NCBI RefSeq assembly: GCF_001889405.1
Contig: NZ_CP017921.1
Span: 944,057-1,008,056 of the forward strand
DNA from: Methanohalophilus halophilus
Lineage (GTDB): Archaea; Halobacteriota; Methanosarcinia; Methanosarcinales; Methanosarcinaceae
DNA: 64,000 nucleotides
Direction: 5' to 3'
Under the pieces are notes generated by a model. It had not been told where the DNA came from. It searched no databases and saw only the letters and a program-made list of their open reading frames with translations. Position 1 is the stretch's first letter, and each line of letters opens with the position of its first letter. This document shows positions 26,160 to 35,241 of the stretch, in pieces. A program made the position numbers and the translations under genes.

Positions 26160-27193
26160 ATGTCCTCTGGATTTCGAATGGAAGATAGTTTCTTATTTCC
26201 ATCTTCAGTCTGAATTTTAATAATATTTTCTGCCAGACGCTTGCAGTACCCGCATTTATGGCAATTCTTGTCGCATTTTTCCCATTGCTCAATGGCACCT
26301 TCCAGATCCCTGTTGGCAACGTAGAATGTATCTTTCAGGTCTTTTATGCTGTCAAGCAGATCCAGAAGGTTCCCGTCATAGGATTCGTTGTAGTAGGCAT
26401 TGATGTTATTGAGGATCCATTCTACAAAATGAGTTCTTCCGCCGATCTTGAACATGTCCGTGATGTGTTTGTATTCACTCAAGTCTTCAGGACGTATCCA
26501 GGGAGATTTGATGATCTGTTCTGGATTGCGAATGCGTAGCGAGAGGCATTTGTAATAATAATAATCGTCTATGACATTGGGTTTTGGGCCCGGACCGTTG
26601 GCGTGTGAGAAGAAGTTGAAATGGGCATACCTGAACGGGCACTGGTAAAGACACGCTTCGTTGACCAGCAGTTTCAGGTCGCCTGAAGTAACATCTCTGA
26701 TGGCTTCAAGTTTTCCAAAATCCCTGTTTACCACGGGATCAACAACAATGGTGTCTGCCCCCAGTCCTTCATAGAATTCAGCCTTTTGCGGAGAGTCTAC
26801 AAAAGAAAGTACGGATACCACTGTTTCCATGTCGTATTCATGGGCAATCATTTCTATGAGATAGGGATCTGCCACAGTAAGGGAATCTATTCCTATATCA
26901 TTGAGCCTGTCCAGATACCATCCGATGGCCCTGTACCCCTCAGGTGTAAGCTGCTGGCCTCCCATGCAGGAACTGTTGAGTACCATATCGATCTTAACAC
27001 CCTTCTCATGGGCGTACTCGGTTTGTTCTGCTATGGATTCCAGGGTGGGCGCACTCAGGTTTGTCCTGCCGGTACCAATATAGTCAGGTGAACCCGCCAT
27101 GTAGACAGAATGTATTTTGGATGGGTCTGCAAGTAATTTCTGCAATCCTTCCATATGTCCCACATGCGGCACGTAGAGTTTCATCGCTGGCAT
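26156..27193 (-). CDS. U32-family (UbiU/TrhP-like) protein
   Basis: The 345-residue protein matches peptidase family U32, whose better-studied members are [4Fe-4S]-dependent hydroxylases of tRNA, rRNA or ubiquinone precursors rather than proteases. Diagnostic pieces are VNEACLYQCPFRYAHFNFFSH (about 185-205) and an earlier NSSCMGGQQLTPEGY. The C-terminus has an extra cluster-like CDKNCHKCGYCKRLAENI. It is coupled to the 129-residue Cys protein. The substrate is unknown; the mtr operon lies downstream but 170 bp away. Confidence 0.8.
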   Translation of the reverse strand: MPAMKLYVPHVGHMEGLQKLLADPSKIHSVYMAGSPDYIGTGRTNLSAPTLESIAEQTEYAHEKGVKIDMVLNSSCMGGQQLTPEGYRAIGWYLDRLNDIGIDSLTVADPYLIEMIAHEYDMETVVSVLSFVDSPQKAEFYEGLGADTIVVDPVVNRDFGKLEAIRDVTSGDLKLLVNEACLYQCPFRYAHFNFFSHANGPGPKPNVIDDYYYYKCLSLRIRNPEQIIKSPWIRPEDLSEYKHITDMFKIGGRTHFVEWILNNINAYYNESYDGNLLDLLDSIKDLKDTFYVANRDLEGAIEQWEKCDKNCHKCGYCKRLAENIIKIQTEDGNKKLSSIRNPEDI

Positions 27194-27273
27194 TTATCCT
27201 GTATTTACAATAAGTATTTTGCTATCTTGCCTTACCAAAAGGATTATTTATTGCTTGCAGAACAGTATTCTAT

Positions 27274-28077
27274 ATGATTGGTGCATCTTCCTTTGCAGCC
27301 CCGCTGCCCGAACTCGATGAATATGTTGATTCTGTTGAACTCTATATTCCCAAGCTTGGTGTATATAACGGGAATACACTGGACAGGGAGCGACTCTCTT
27401 CAATACTTGATGAATTATCCACCTGTGATCTGGAGACATCGATCCATGCTCCTTATTTTGCCGATGTACCAACCTATCCTTCTGATCTTGTGGTTGATAC
27501 GGCAGCCATGGATAAACAGGATTTCAGACTCATGGAAGAGTCCATTGATCTTGCCGCAGAGATAGGGTCCCATGCCGTTGTCATCCATCCCGGTATCCAG
27601 GGGGGAGATTATGAAAAATCTTTCAACAAAATGATTGCAAACCTGAAAGAACTGGCAGCCTTTGCTTCGGATAGGGGTGTGGTACTGGGGCTTGAAAATA
27701 AGGAAAATACAGCTCCTGATAATCTCTGTTGTGGTGCAGAGGAAGTTGTAAGGGCAGTTCTTGAAGTTGATTCTCCTTCACTTGGTATCACTTTTGATGT
27801 GGGCCATGCCAATCTGACCTGCAGGGGGGACTGTGGACTGCTCAGGCATTTTGCTAGACATTTTGCAGAACATGTTGTCCATGTACACGTTCATGATAAT
27901 CACGGGGAGTGCACGGGTGATTATTTCGGAGATGCACACCTTGGCCCGGGTTCGGGTTGTATCGATTATACCGTACTCGAAGAATTGTCAGGATTTGGTG
28001 GAATATTCAATCTTGAAGTCTTTTCCCTGGATGATGTCATTGCAGGAAGGAAAAAATTGGATGAGATATTTCCCTGA
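27274..28077 (+). CDS. Sugar-phosphate isomerase/epimerase-like TIM barrel protein
   Basis: The 267-residue protein belongs to the AP-endonuclease 2/xylose-isomerase TIM barrel group. Metal-ligand motifs are visible: SIHAPYF, VIHPGIQGG, LGLENKENT, ITFDVGHANL, VHVHDNHGECTGDYFGDAHLGPGSG and FNLEVFS. These suggest a three-metal active site, for isomerisation or nucleic-acid hydrolysis; sequence alone does not decide. It is divergent from the U32 gene. Confidence 0.8.
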   Translation: MIGASSFAAPLPELDEYVDSVELYIPKLGVYNGNTLDRERLSSILDELSTCDLETSIHAPYFADVPTYPSDLVVDTAAMDKQDFRLMEESIDLAAEIGSHAVVIHPGIQGGDYEKSFNKMIANLKELAAFASDRGVVLGLENKENTAPDNLCCGAEEVVRAVLEVDSPSLGITFDVGHANLTCRGDCGLLRHFARHFAEHVVHVHVHDNHGECTGDYFGDAHLGPGSGCIDYTVLEELSGFGGIFNLEVFSLDDVIAGRKKLDEIFP

Positions 28078-28244
28078 GTTTCCGGCATACAGGCCAATCA
28101 TGTAAACATTTCTTTTAATTTTTTATGATCTGATCTGTGACTCCTTGTGTGCAGAGTGGGATGTTTCATTTTTCTTATGAAAAAACTATTAAAACATTAC
28201 AGCAATGAGTATGATGGTGGTTGCAATACAAAGAAGGTATCAGC

Positions 28245-28712
28245 ATGAATAGGTATGAGAAATTCAAGAAAATGGAAAACAAGACATACTCTGAAGTCAA
28301 CAGGTACCTAAAATCTACAACTCATTTGACAGCGCGTGAATGGATGATTGCTCGCCTCTGTGCAGACTTCAAAAATGTATCCGATCATTCGGAAATGACC
28401 TGGATAGGTGAAAACCTGCCGGATATTGTGCCATTTGCAGAAAGTCCATATTCCAGGCAGGAAGTATCCAATGCCCATTCAGCCTTCAAGAAAAAAATCA
28501 GACGTAGTGGCACAACTTTTTTTTACGCATATTATGCAGGCCTGATAGGCCAGGAAGAAATGCTTTCCATGATCCATAGTATGATAGGGGATATAGGAGA
28601 ACTGCTCAAGATTGAAGGTGGGGAATTATCCGAATCTCATTCAGAGGAAGTGCAGCTATTGATTGCACAAGTCCTCAAAAATATCAATGAAGCAGATGGA
28701 TTTGAGTACTGA
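28245..28712 (+). CDS. DUF5806 family protein
   Basis: The 155-residue protein matches a family shared by methanogens and haloarchaea, with MNRYEKFKKMENKTYSEVNRYL, TAREWMIARLCADFKN, EMTWIGENLPDIVPF and VSNAHSAFKKKIRRSGTTF. It is mostly helical without membrane segments. I start it at ATG 28245, after GAAGGT; the frame extends 8 codons upstream. The function is unknown. Confidence 0.7.
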   Translation: MNRYEKFKKMENKTYSEVNRYLKSTTHLTAREWMIARLCADFKNVSDHSEMTWIGENLPDIVPFAESPYSRQEVSNAHSAFKKKIRRSGTTFFYAYYAGLIGQEEMLSMIHSMIGDIGELLKIEGGELSESHSEEVQLLIAQVLKNINEADGFEY

Positions 28713-28911
28713 TATTGTTAGCTATCTGGATTACACACGTGATGCAAAATAGATGGTATTTATAATGCCGGTATCATTCTCTCAATTGCCGAATATCGGT
28801 GGGCTCCTGTCAACTTCCTTTCCATTATCCTGTTTCCCACAATTATTTGATGGGAGCTTACAACCTTTTAATGGCAATATGTATTTATCATTCCCTTTTA
28901 TAGTATAACCA

Positions 28912-30186
28912 ATGACCCTCAGAGATTTTCTTGACAGGATTCGTACTTCCGGCAGGCTTACCGTAATCAAAGAAAAGGTGAATGCCGAGTACGAGGCACC
29001 AATGATTGCAAAAAATACCGCCGGACCGGTCCTTTTCGAGAATATTAATGGCCACCGGGCGATCATGAACGTGCTGGGAAGCCGGGATGAGCTGGGAGCA
29101 ATGCTTAATGTCAATAGAAGGGACATTATCCAGAGCCTTTCAGGGATACAACCGGATGGTGAAATAAGGATGGTGGATTCTTCTCCTACAAAAGAAGTTT
29201 GTGTAGATGAAGTGGACCTCTATTCTCTTCCTATAATGACCCACTTTGAGAAAGACGGTGGTCCCTATATCACGGCAGGAATAGTTGTTTCCGAATATGA
29301 TGGTGTTACAAATGCCTCGATCCATCGCCTGATGGTTGTAGGGAAAAATAAACTGGCCGGGCGCCTCGTGCCTCCAAGACATACATATCTTCTGCAAAAG
29401 GAGGCTGAAAACAATGGGGATCCATTGCCTGTTTCCATAGTACTGGGAGCGCATCCTGCGGTTGCTTTTGCATCCACCACGCGGGTCGGGGAAGGCAAGG
29501 AATTTAATTATGCGGCCGCCCTGATGGGAAAGCCCGTGGAACTTTTTGAATGTGACAATGGTGTAAAGGTCCCACATTCTGAAATTGTCATGGAAGGTTA
29601 CATCTATCCCGAAGAAAGGACAGCCGAAGGGCCATTTGTGGATATCACGGGTACCTATGATCTTGTACGCCAGGAACCTGTCATAACGATTACAAAAATA
29701 TGGCACCGTAAAGACCCCATATATCATGGAATATTACCCGCAGGTCCTGAACACCTGTTGATGATGGGTGTTCCCTATGAACCCCGTATTTACGGGGCTG
29801 TCGGGGAAGTTACAAAGGTAAAAAATGTAATTCTGACCGAAGGGGGGTGCTGCTACCTTCATGCCATTGTCCAGATTGAAAAGCAGACAGAGGGAGATGC
29901 AAAAAACGCCATAATGGCCGCGTTTGCCGCCCACACCAGCCTCAAACATGTGATTGTTGTGGATGAGGATATAGATATATTTGACAGTGATGACATCGAA
30001 TTTGCTATGGCAACACGTGTGAAGGCGGATTCAGATGTTATGATAATTCCCGGAGTCCGGGGAAGTTCTCTTGACCCCCGTGGAGCATCCGATGGTACAA
30101 CTACTAAAATGGGTATTGATGCCACAAAGGTTCTGGCAGAAAAAGAGAAATTCGAAAGAGCAACGATGCCAAAAAACATTTACTGA
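28912..30186 (+). CDS. UbiD-family decarboxylase, probable anhydromevalonate phosphate decarboxylase
   Basis: The 424-residue protein is a prenylated-FMN-dependent decarboxylase: MTLRDFLDRIRTSGRL, VLFENINGHRAIMNVLGSR, NASIHRLMVVGKNKL, the Glu-rich VPHSEIVMEGYIYPEERTAEGPFVDITG, and C-terminal VVDEDIDIFDSDDIEFAMATR. In archaea this subgroup makes isopentenyl phosphate from anhydromevalonate phosphate. Both phosphomevalonate dehydratase subunits follow immediately, which makes that role very likely. The UbiX partner is not in the window. Confidence 0.88.
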   Translation: MTLRDFLDRIRTSGRLTVIKEKVNAEYEAPMIAKNTAGPVLFENINGHRAIMNVLGSRDELGAMLNVNRRDIIQSLSGIQPDGEIRMVDSSPTKEVCVDEVDLYSLPIMTHFEKDGGPYITAGIVVSEYDGVTNASIHRLMVVGKNKLAGRLVPPRHTYLLQKEAENNGDPLPVSIVLGAHPAVAFASTTRVGEGKEFNYAAALMGKPVELFECDNGVKVPHSEIVMEGYIYPEERTAEGPFVDITGTYDLVRQEPVITITKIWHRKDPIYHGILPAGPEHLLMMGVPYEPRIYGAVGEVTKVKNVILTEGGCCYLHAIVQIEKQTEGDAKNAIMAAFAAHTSLKHVIVVDEDIDIFDSDDIEFAMATRVKADSDVMIIPGVRGSSLDPRGASDGTTTKMGIDATKVLAEKEKFERATMPKNIY

Positions 30187-30207
30187 TCACATTTGAAGGT
30201 TAATTAT

Positions 30208-31398
30208 ATGTATCTCACACCTGAAGAAGAAAGAATACTCGCAGGAGAAAGGGGCCCGACCCTGCAAAAGGCCATGGAAATCCTGGTCGCACTGGGTGAT
30301 ATTTACGAAGCAGACCGCCTGATTCCCATTAAAAGTGCCCAGATTGCAGGCGTCTCCTATAAAACAATGGGTGATGCCGGTCTGGAATGGATATCCGACC
30401 TTGAAGGCAAGGTTCAGGTGCCTTCTATCCTCAACCCTGCCGGCATGGATCTTGAAAGATGGCAGGAGATGGGAGTATCTGCCCAATTTGCTGAAAAGCA
30501 GCAGGAGATCATCCAGGCATATAGGAGCTTGGGTATAGAGGTCCAGTGTACATGTACGCCTTACTATCTGCAAAGTTTCTCGGCTTCCTACGGTGATCAT
30601 CTTGCCTGGAGTGAATCATCAGCTGTATCCTACGCCAATTCCGTTATTGGAGCCCGTACCAACCGTGAAGGTGGCCCTTCTGCTCTTTGTGCAGCTCTTG
30701 TGGGTAAAACTGCAAACTATGGCTATCATCTGGATGAAAACAGGACGCCTGAACTTATGATCTCCGTGGACTGTGAACTGGATGCTTCGGACTATGCAGT
30801 CCTGGGCTATATCGCAGGCAAAGCAGCAGGTAAACGTGTGCCCCTATTCAGGATGCAATCTACACCTCACAGGGACCAGCTCAAAGCTCTGGGTGCTGCA
30901 ATGGCTGCATCGGGTGCGGTAGCCCTCTATCATGTGGAAGGCGTCACTCCTGAAAGTTGCAGGAAAGATTTCGAGCTGCCCGCAGAACAATTGACGATTG
31001 AAAGAAAGCAGATAGATGAAGTTTATGAAACAGTATCAGGTGATGGAATTACAGAATGTGACAGCGCTGCTGTGGGTTGTCCTCACTGTTCACCGGAAGA
31101 ACTGGAAGATGTTGCTGCAAAGCTTGAAGGTAAGGTCGTGGACAACAATGTCTGGATATTTACTTCAAGAGAAGTTGCTGCGTCCAATCCCAGGCTTGTA
31201 GAACGTATCGAGAAAAGTGGTGCAAAGGTTCTCTGTGACACATGTATGGTGGTCTCCCCGGCAACCGATAAGTTCTCTCACATGGCAGTAAATTCCGGAA
31301 AAGCCTATGCCTACCTGCCCGGAATGTGCAAGGTCGCCGCAACAATTGCCAATATTGAAAAGTGCATGGAAAAAGGGGGTGGAGCCCATTCGGATTAA
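30208..31398 (+). CDS. Phosphomevalonate dehydratase large subunit (aconitase X catalytic domain)
   Basis: This iron-sulfur dehydratase removes water from 5-phosphomevalonate in the archaeal mevalonate pathway. The 396-residue protein shows aconitase X motifs: KSAQIAGVSYKTMGDAGLEW, CTCTPYY, WSESSAVSYANSVIGARTNREGGPS in part, VGCPHCSPEEL and DTCMVVSP. The cysteines for the cluster are retained. I use ATG 30208 after GAAGGT; the frame also includes an upstream TTG at 30193. The small subunit overlaps its 3' end by 20 bp. Confidence 0.88.
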   Translation: MYLTPEEERILAGERGPTLQKAMEILVALGDIYEADRLIPIKSAQIAGVSYKTMGDAGLEWISDLEGKVQVPSILNPAGMDLERWQEMGVSAQFAEKQQEIIQAYRSLGIEVQCTCTPYYLQSFSASYGDHLAWSESSAVSYANSVIGARTNREGGPSALCAALVGKTANYGYHLDENRTPELMISVDCELDASDYAVLGYIAGKAAGKRVPLFRMQSTPHRDQLKALGAAMAASGAVALYHVEGVTPESCRKDFELPAEQLTIERKQIDEVYETVSGDGITECDSAAVGCPHCSPEELEDVAAKLEGKVVDNNVWIFTSREVAASNPRLVERIEKSGAKVLCDTCMVVSPATDKFSHMAVNSGKAYAYLPGMCKVAATIANIEKCMEKGGGAHSD

Positions 31399-31789
31399 AG
31401 GCAGGGGCATCTCAAAAGGAAGTGCTGGCGGTGAAGTATTGCTTTCAGAAGACCCCATCTCATTTCTGGGCAATGTTGATCCCCAAACCGGTAAAATAGT
31501 TGATCCAGAACATTGTCTTTTCGGGAAAAATATAGCTGGCAAGGTATTGGTATTTCCTCATGGGAAAGGCTCGACAGTGGGTTCCTATGTAATATACCAG
31601 CTTTTCAAAAATGGTGTTGCTCCGGTTGCAATGGTAAACCTGGAATGTGAACCGATAGTAGCTGTGGGAGCGATCATATCCGAAATTCCTCTGGTTGATG
31701 GCCTGGAAAGTAATCCATTTGAGATGCTGAAGGATGGTATGAACGTTAGTGTAGACGGCAATGAAGGCTGGCTGGAAATAAAGGATTAA
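31379..31789 (+). CDS. Phosphomevalonate dehydratase small subunit (aconitase X swivel domain)
   Basis: The 136-residue DUF126 protein is the swivelling domain that completes the dehydratase active site. GRGISKGSAGGEVLLSEDPISFLG, GKVLVFPHGKGSTVGSYVIY and a central EPIVAVGAIISEIPLVDG are typical. The start is GTG 31379 (MEPIRIKG), with AAAGGGG directly upstream; it lies inside the large-subunit gene. The longer frame to 31307 is only out-of-frame large-subunit sequence. The ORF ends 1 bp before the protease gene. Confidence 0.87.
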   Translation: MEPIRIKGRGISKGSAGGEVLLSEDPISFLGNVDPQTGKIVDPEHCLFGKNIAGKVLVFPHGKGSTVGSYVIYQLFKNGVAPVAMVNLECEPIVAVGAIISEIPLVDGLESNPFEMLKDGMNVSVDGNEGWLEIKD

Positions 31790-31790
31790 G

Positions 31791-32900
31791 ATGGGCTTAA
31801 AACGGAAATCTTCAGTAGACCCTCAGGTCAAACAGCTTATTGACTGGATGTACCTTCAGGTAAGTCCCTTTTTCAGGGTATATGAGGTGAACTACCATGC
31901 CGGGTCAGTCTATTTCTATGGGATGTCACGGGTTAGCCGCAAGGTCATACAGGAATCCCTCACAGCGCAGTTTGCCTCCAGGGGTTACAACCTTGATATC
32001 GAATCTAAGTTAGGAGAAGAGGTAATTGCAGCGATTCCCTTCAAACAAGGAAAAGACAGGATCTGGATTAATGTTGTGCTGGCAATAGCCACTTTTTTTA
32101 CAACCATGTTTGCCGGTGCAAGTATGTTTGGGGCAGATGTAATTGCAGATCCTATTTCTGCTTTTGAAGGATTACCTTTTACTATCGCTATAATGGGTGT
32201 GTTGGGTTCACATGAGATGGGACACTACCTCGCAGCTCGCAGGCATGGCATGAAAACTTCCCTGCCCTATTTTATTCCCTTTCCCTCCATAATCGGAACA
32301 ATGGGGGCGGTTATCAAACACAAAGGAATGATACCGGACAGGAAATCCCTGTTTGATGTGGCAGTTTCAGGCCCTCTTGTAGGGCTTGTGGCTTCAGTAA
32401 TTGTAACTATCATAGGTTTGATGCAGCCCCCGGTGGAGTTTTCCCCGCTGCCCGGGTCCATTATGATAGACCTGCAGATGCCTCCCCTATTTGCCTTCCT
32501 GCAATGGCTAATGGGTTCCAGTGGCCAAACCATTCACCCTGTGGCTTTTGCCGGCTGGGTGGGCATGTTTGTCACCCTGCTCAACCTGCTACCTTCAGGC
32601 CAGCTGGACGGAGGGCATGCCATGCGTGCAATGCTTGGCGAAAAAGCGAAATATATTTCTTCTACAATGCCGGTTGTACTCGGATTGATAGCCATTTATA
32701 TCGGTAATGTAATGGGCCAGAATGCCGGTATCTGGTTTTTCTGGGCGATTTTACTCTTCCTTTTCGCTGCTGCAGGCCATCCCCGGCCAATGGAAGACAG
32801 GCACGAACTTGGCAGTAGAAGGATGCTACTGGGAATAGTTACCTTCGTGCTGGGCCTGTTGTGTTTCACGCCGGTCCCTTTCACTGTAGTTACTGTTTAA
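31791..32900 (+). CDS. Site-2 protease family (M50) membrane metalloprotease
   Basis: The 369-residue protein has an N-terminal soluble domain (about 1-90) and about seven membrane helices carrying the zinc motif HEMGH (141-145) and the second motif NLLPSGQLDGGHAMRAM. Such proteases cut membrane-bound substrates within the bilayer. AAGGA is 5 bases before the ATG. It directly follows the mevalonate genes and precedes a radical SAM gene, but no functional link is evident. Confidence 0.9.
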   Translation: MGLKRKSSVDPQVKQLIDWMYLQVSPFFRVYEVNYHAGSVYFYGMSRVSRKVIQESLTAQFASRGYNLDIESKLGEEVIAAIPFKQGKDRIWINVVLAIATFFTTMFAGASMFGADVIADPISAFEGLPFTIAIMGVLGSHEMGHYLAARRHGMKTSLPYFIPFPSIIGTMGAVIKHKGMIPDRKSLFDVAVSGPLVGLVASVIVTIIGLMQPPVEFSPLPGSIMIDLQMPPLFAFLQWLMGSSGQTIHPVAFAGWVGMFVTLLNLLPSGQLDGGHAMRAMLGEKAKYISSTMPVVLGLIAIYIGNVMGQNAGIWFFWAILLFLFAAAGHPRPMEDRHELGSRRMLLGIVTFVLGLLCFTPVPFTVVTV

Positions 32901-32913
32901 GGAAGTGCACTGA

Positions 32914-34017
32914 ATGGATATAAATCTCCGGTGGCATCGAAAGAACTCATACAGTCTGGCTGCTCTTTATCCCTTACTTGAAAATGCAGGTTTTGTCAGG
33001 CATCCGGTTGAAGGTATAATGGTGTACAGTTTTTCCACCTCACAAAAATCCGGCATATTTGCGGAAGTATCCTCTTCAAACACCGATTCTGTTTATATAG
33101 CAGGAGGGCCGCACCCATCAGGATCAGTGGAAGAAACTCTTGAGTTTTTTGATTATGTGGTGATCGGAGAGGGAGAAGAAACCCTGCCACAACTTGTGGA
33201 TACCCTGCAGATAGATGGAGATGTTTCAAAAGTAGCCGGGATTGCCTACAAAACAAACGGCAGAATTGTGCACACGGCTGCCCGGCAACCGGTAAACCTT
33301 GATGATTATCCCTGTTTTGACTGTGATGGCCCCAGGTCACCAATTGAAATCAGCCGTGGATGTCCCTGGAATTGCAAATATTGCCAGACTCCCAGGCTTT
33401 TCGGTCACAAAATGCGTCATCGAAGTATTGATTCCATTGTTCGTCATGCACGCTGCTACAATGAACTGAGATTCACCTCTTCAAATGCTTTTGCATACGG
33501 GAGTGACGGAATTCATCCGAGGCTGGATAAAGTTGAGAAATTACTTTCCTCCCTCGCAAAACTTGAAGGAAGAAATATCTATTTTGGCACTTTCCCCTCG
33601 GAAGTGCGTCCTGAATTCGTGTCCAAGGATGCTCTGAACCTGGTAGATAAATACTGCACAAACAAAAGTATAAGCCTGGGTGGCCAATCAGGCAGTGATA
33701 GGATCCTCTGGCAAATTCGCAGGGGACATAGCAGTGCAGATATCTTTAATGCCGTTGAGCTTTGTGTGGACAAAGCTATCGTGCCGATGGTGGATTTTAT
33801 ATTCGGTTTTCCCGGTGAAAACGAAGAGGACCAGCGAATCACCCTGGATATGATCAACTGGATAATCAGTAAAGGTGGCAAGGTGCGGGCTCATTATCTG
33901 ACCCCACTGCCTTCGACTCCCTATGAAAATATAGTTCCTGCACCGATTGAACCGAATGTAAATAAGCTTCTGGGTAAACTGGCACTGGATGGGAAATTGA
34001 CAGGAAAATGGGCTTAA
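32914..34017 (+). CDS. B12-binding/radical SAM protein, MJ1487-like family
   Basis: The 367-residue protein has an N-terminal cobalamin-binding-like Rossmann domain (GGPHPSGSVEETLEFFDYVVIGEGEETL, about 67-95) and a radical SAM core with the cluster motif CPWNCKYCQ (about 149-157), preceded by ISRG. It resembles the MJ_1487 family as I recall it, of unknown substrate. The C-terminal part is a TIM-barrel with SLGGQSGSDRIL. Its stop overlaps the convergent Cys-cluster gene. Confidence 0.82.
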   Translation: MDINLRWHRKNSYSLAALYPLLENAGFVRHPVEGIMVYSFSTSQKSGIFAEVSSSNTDSVYIAGGPHPSGSVEETLEFFDYVVIGEGEETLPQLVDTLQIDGDVSKVAGIAYKTNGRIVHTAARQPVNLDDYPCFDCDGPRSPIEISRGCPWNCKYCQTPRLFGHKMRHRSIDSIVRHARCYNELRFTSSNAFAYGSDGIHPRLDKVEKLLSSLAKLEGRNIYFGTFPSEVRPEFVSKDALNLVDKYCTNKSISLGGQSGSDRILWQIRRGHSSADIFNAVELCVDKAIVPMVDFIFGFPGENEEDQRITLDMINWIISKGGKVRAHYLTPLPSTPYENIVPAPIEPNVNKLLGKLALDGKLTGKWA

Positions 34018-34721
34018 CTTCTATCTGCAATACGGTGAGTATGAAATTGTCCGCAGTGGTAGATGTTAACGACAATTTCTTTTCCTGAATTGTATTTTTT
34101 CATCTGTCTTTCGTACTGTCTCTGGGAAGGTTTGAGTTTATTTTCCCTGAAATGGGAGAGCAGGGTAGTAAGGAAATCTATTCGGTGCTGCAGGAAACCG
34201 GTTTCATATTCCACCACATCTTTTGCCATATACATGGCACCCTTCTCAGTCATTTCACAGTGGTAGTAACCGTGTTCATTCAATCCGGCCACATGTCTCC
34301 ACAGGAGTTTACCCCTTTTGTCGGGTTCACGATTGAGCATATACGGATATATGCTGCATATTGCGGGCCTCTGTTTGTATATGGTACAGAGGCCATCTTC
34401 TCCCAGGAAAACACAGGTGCCGTCATTCTTGTAGGTCAGGGCATACCCCTGTACATAGAAATTGCCCTTGTTATCACAGTAATCGAAATAAGGTGCAGGT
34501 GTGATTTTTGAAGGATCGATCATCTCGATTCTCTCAACATCCTTCTCCAGCAGGAAAACATGATCATTGTAATCACGGGTGCAACAGCGTGTACACCTGC
34601 TGCATTCAAAACCCACATCTTTGATTATATCAACCAGTTCTTCAAAAGGATATGCCTCTACAGCAGAAAGGTCTGATCTGGCCTGTGCGAGCTCTTTACT
34701 TATCAAAGCTATCTGCATCAC
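34014..34721 (-). CDS. YkgJ-family cysteine-cluster protein
   Basis: The 235-residue protein contains the zinc/iron-chelating CxxCxxCC pattern CSRCTRCCTRDY (about 55-66), with the second half CVFLGEDGLCTIYKQRPAICSIYPY (about 103-127). These proteins bind a metal cluster; the biological role is unknown. The N-terminus is helical and the C-terminus (HRIDFLTTLLSHFRENKL) is basic and helical. ATG 34718 or GTG 34721 starts it. It converges on the radical SAM gene. Confidence 0.8.
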   Translation of the reverse strand: MMQIALISKELAQARSDLSAVEAYPFEELVDIIKDVGFECSRCTRCCTRDYNDHVFLLEKDVERIEMIDPSKITPAPYFDYCDNKGNFYVQGYALTYKNDGTCVFLGEDGLCTIYKQRPAICSIYPYMLNREPDKRGKLLWRHVAGLNEHGYYHCEMTEKGAMYMAKDVVEYETGFLQHRIDFLTTLLSHFRENKLKPSQRQYERQMKKYNSGKEIVVNIYHCGQFHTHRIADRS

Positions 34722-34760
34722 CTGGGACTAACCGCGCTGGCATAGTATTTAAAAATATTT

Positions 34761-35186
34761 TTAACGGACCACATATACAGGTTTTTTAGAATTGCGTATC
34801 ACCTTCTCCGCAACACCGCCAAGCAGGAATTCTTTGGTGCTATGCTGACCCCTGGAACCAATGACGATCATATCAACACTCTTACGTTGAGCAAAATCCA
34901 TGATCTTATCTGACGGATATCCTTCCAGCATTTTTGTCTCGCAGGACAACCCTTTATCTTTTGCAATAGCCATTGCCTTCCTGAATGCGTCTTTGCCCAT
35001 CTCCTCCAGCACCCGGCGAGAAGGGCTCCAGGAATTAGGATTTGACAGGAGTGATGAACCGGGATGTACCACATAAACAACGTAAATACGACTATCCAAC
35101 CACTTTGCAATTTCCATTCCCGCATCAAGCACCTGTTTCGAATAATCGGAACCATCAATGGAAATAAGCATTTTTTTATAACTCAT
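34761..35186 (-). CDS. Universal stress protein (UspA family)
   Basis: The 141-residue protein has the Usp fold with MLISIDGSDYSKQVLDAGMEIA at the N-terminus and the ATP-binding pattern GSRGQHSTKEFLLGGVAEKVI near the end, followed by KKPVYVVR. The G-2x-G-9x-G spacing is conserved, so it is likely an ATP-binding form. It is probably a single-gene unit. Confidence 0.92.
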   Translation of the reverse strand: MSYKKMLISIDGSDYSKQVLDAGMEIAKWLDSRIYVVYVVHPGSSLLSNPNSWSPSRRVLEEMGKDAFRKAMAIAKDKGLSCETKMLEGYPSDKIMDFAQRKSVDMIVIGSRGQHSTKEFLLGGVAEKVIRNSKKPVYVVR

Positions 35187-35241
35187 TATCTACTCCCCCT
35201 TACAGTAAATTAGGACAGTATTTTTTATATAATTGTCGTGC

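Noticed and set aside
31307-31378. Longer small-subunit reading frame of phosphomevalonate dehydratase
   Set aside because: The extra residues are an out-of-frame reading of the large-subunit C-terminus; the GTG at 31379 matches the usual family start.
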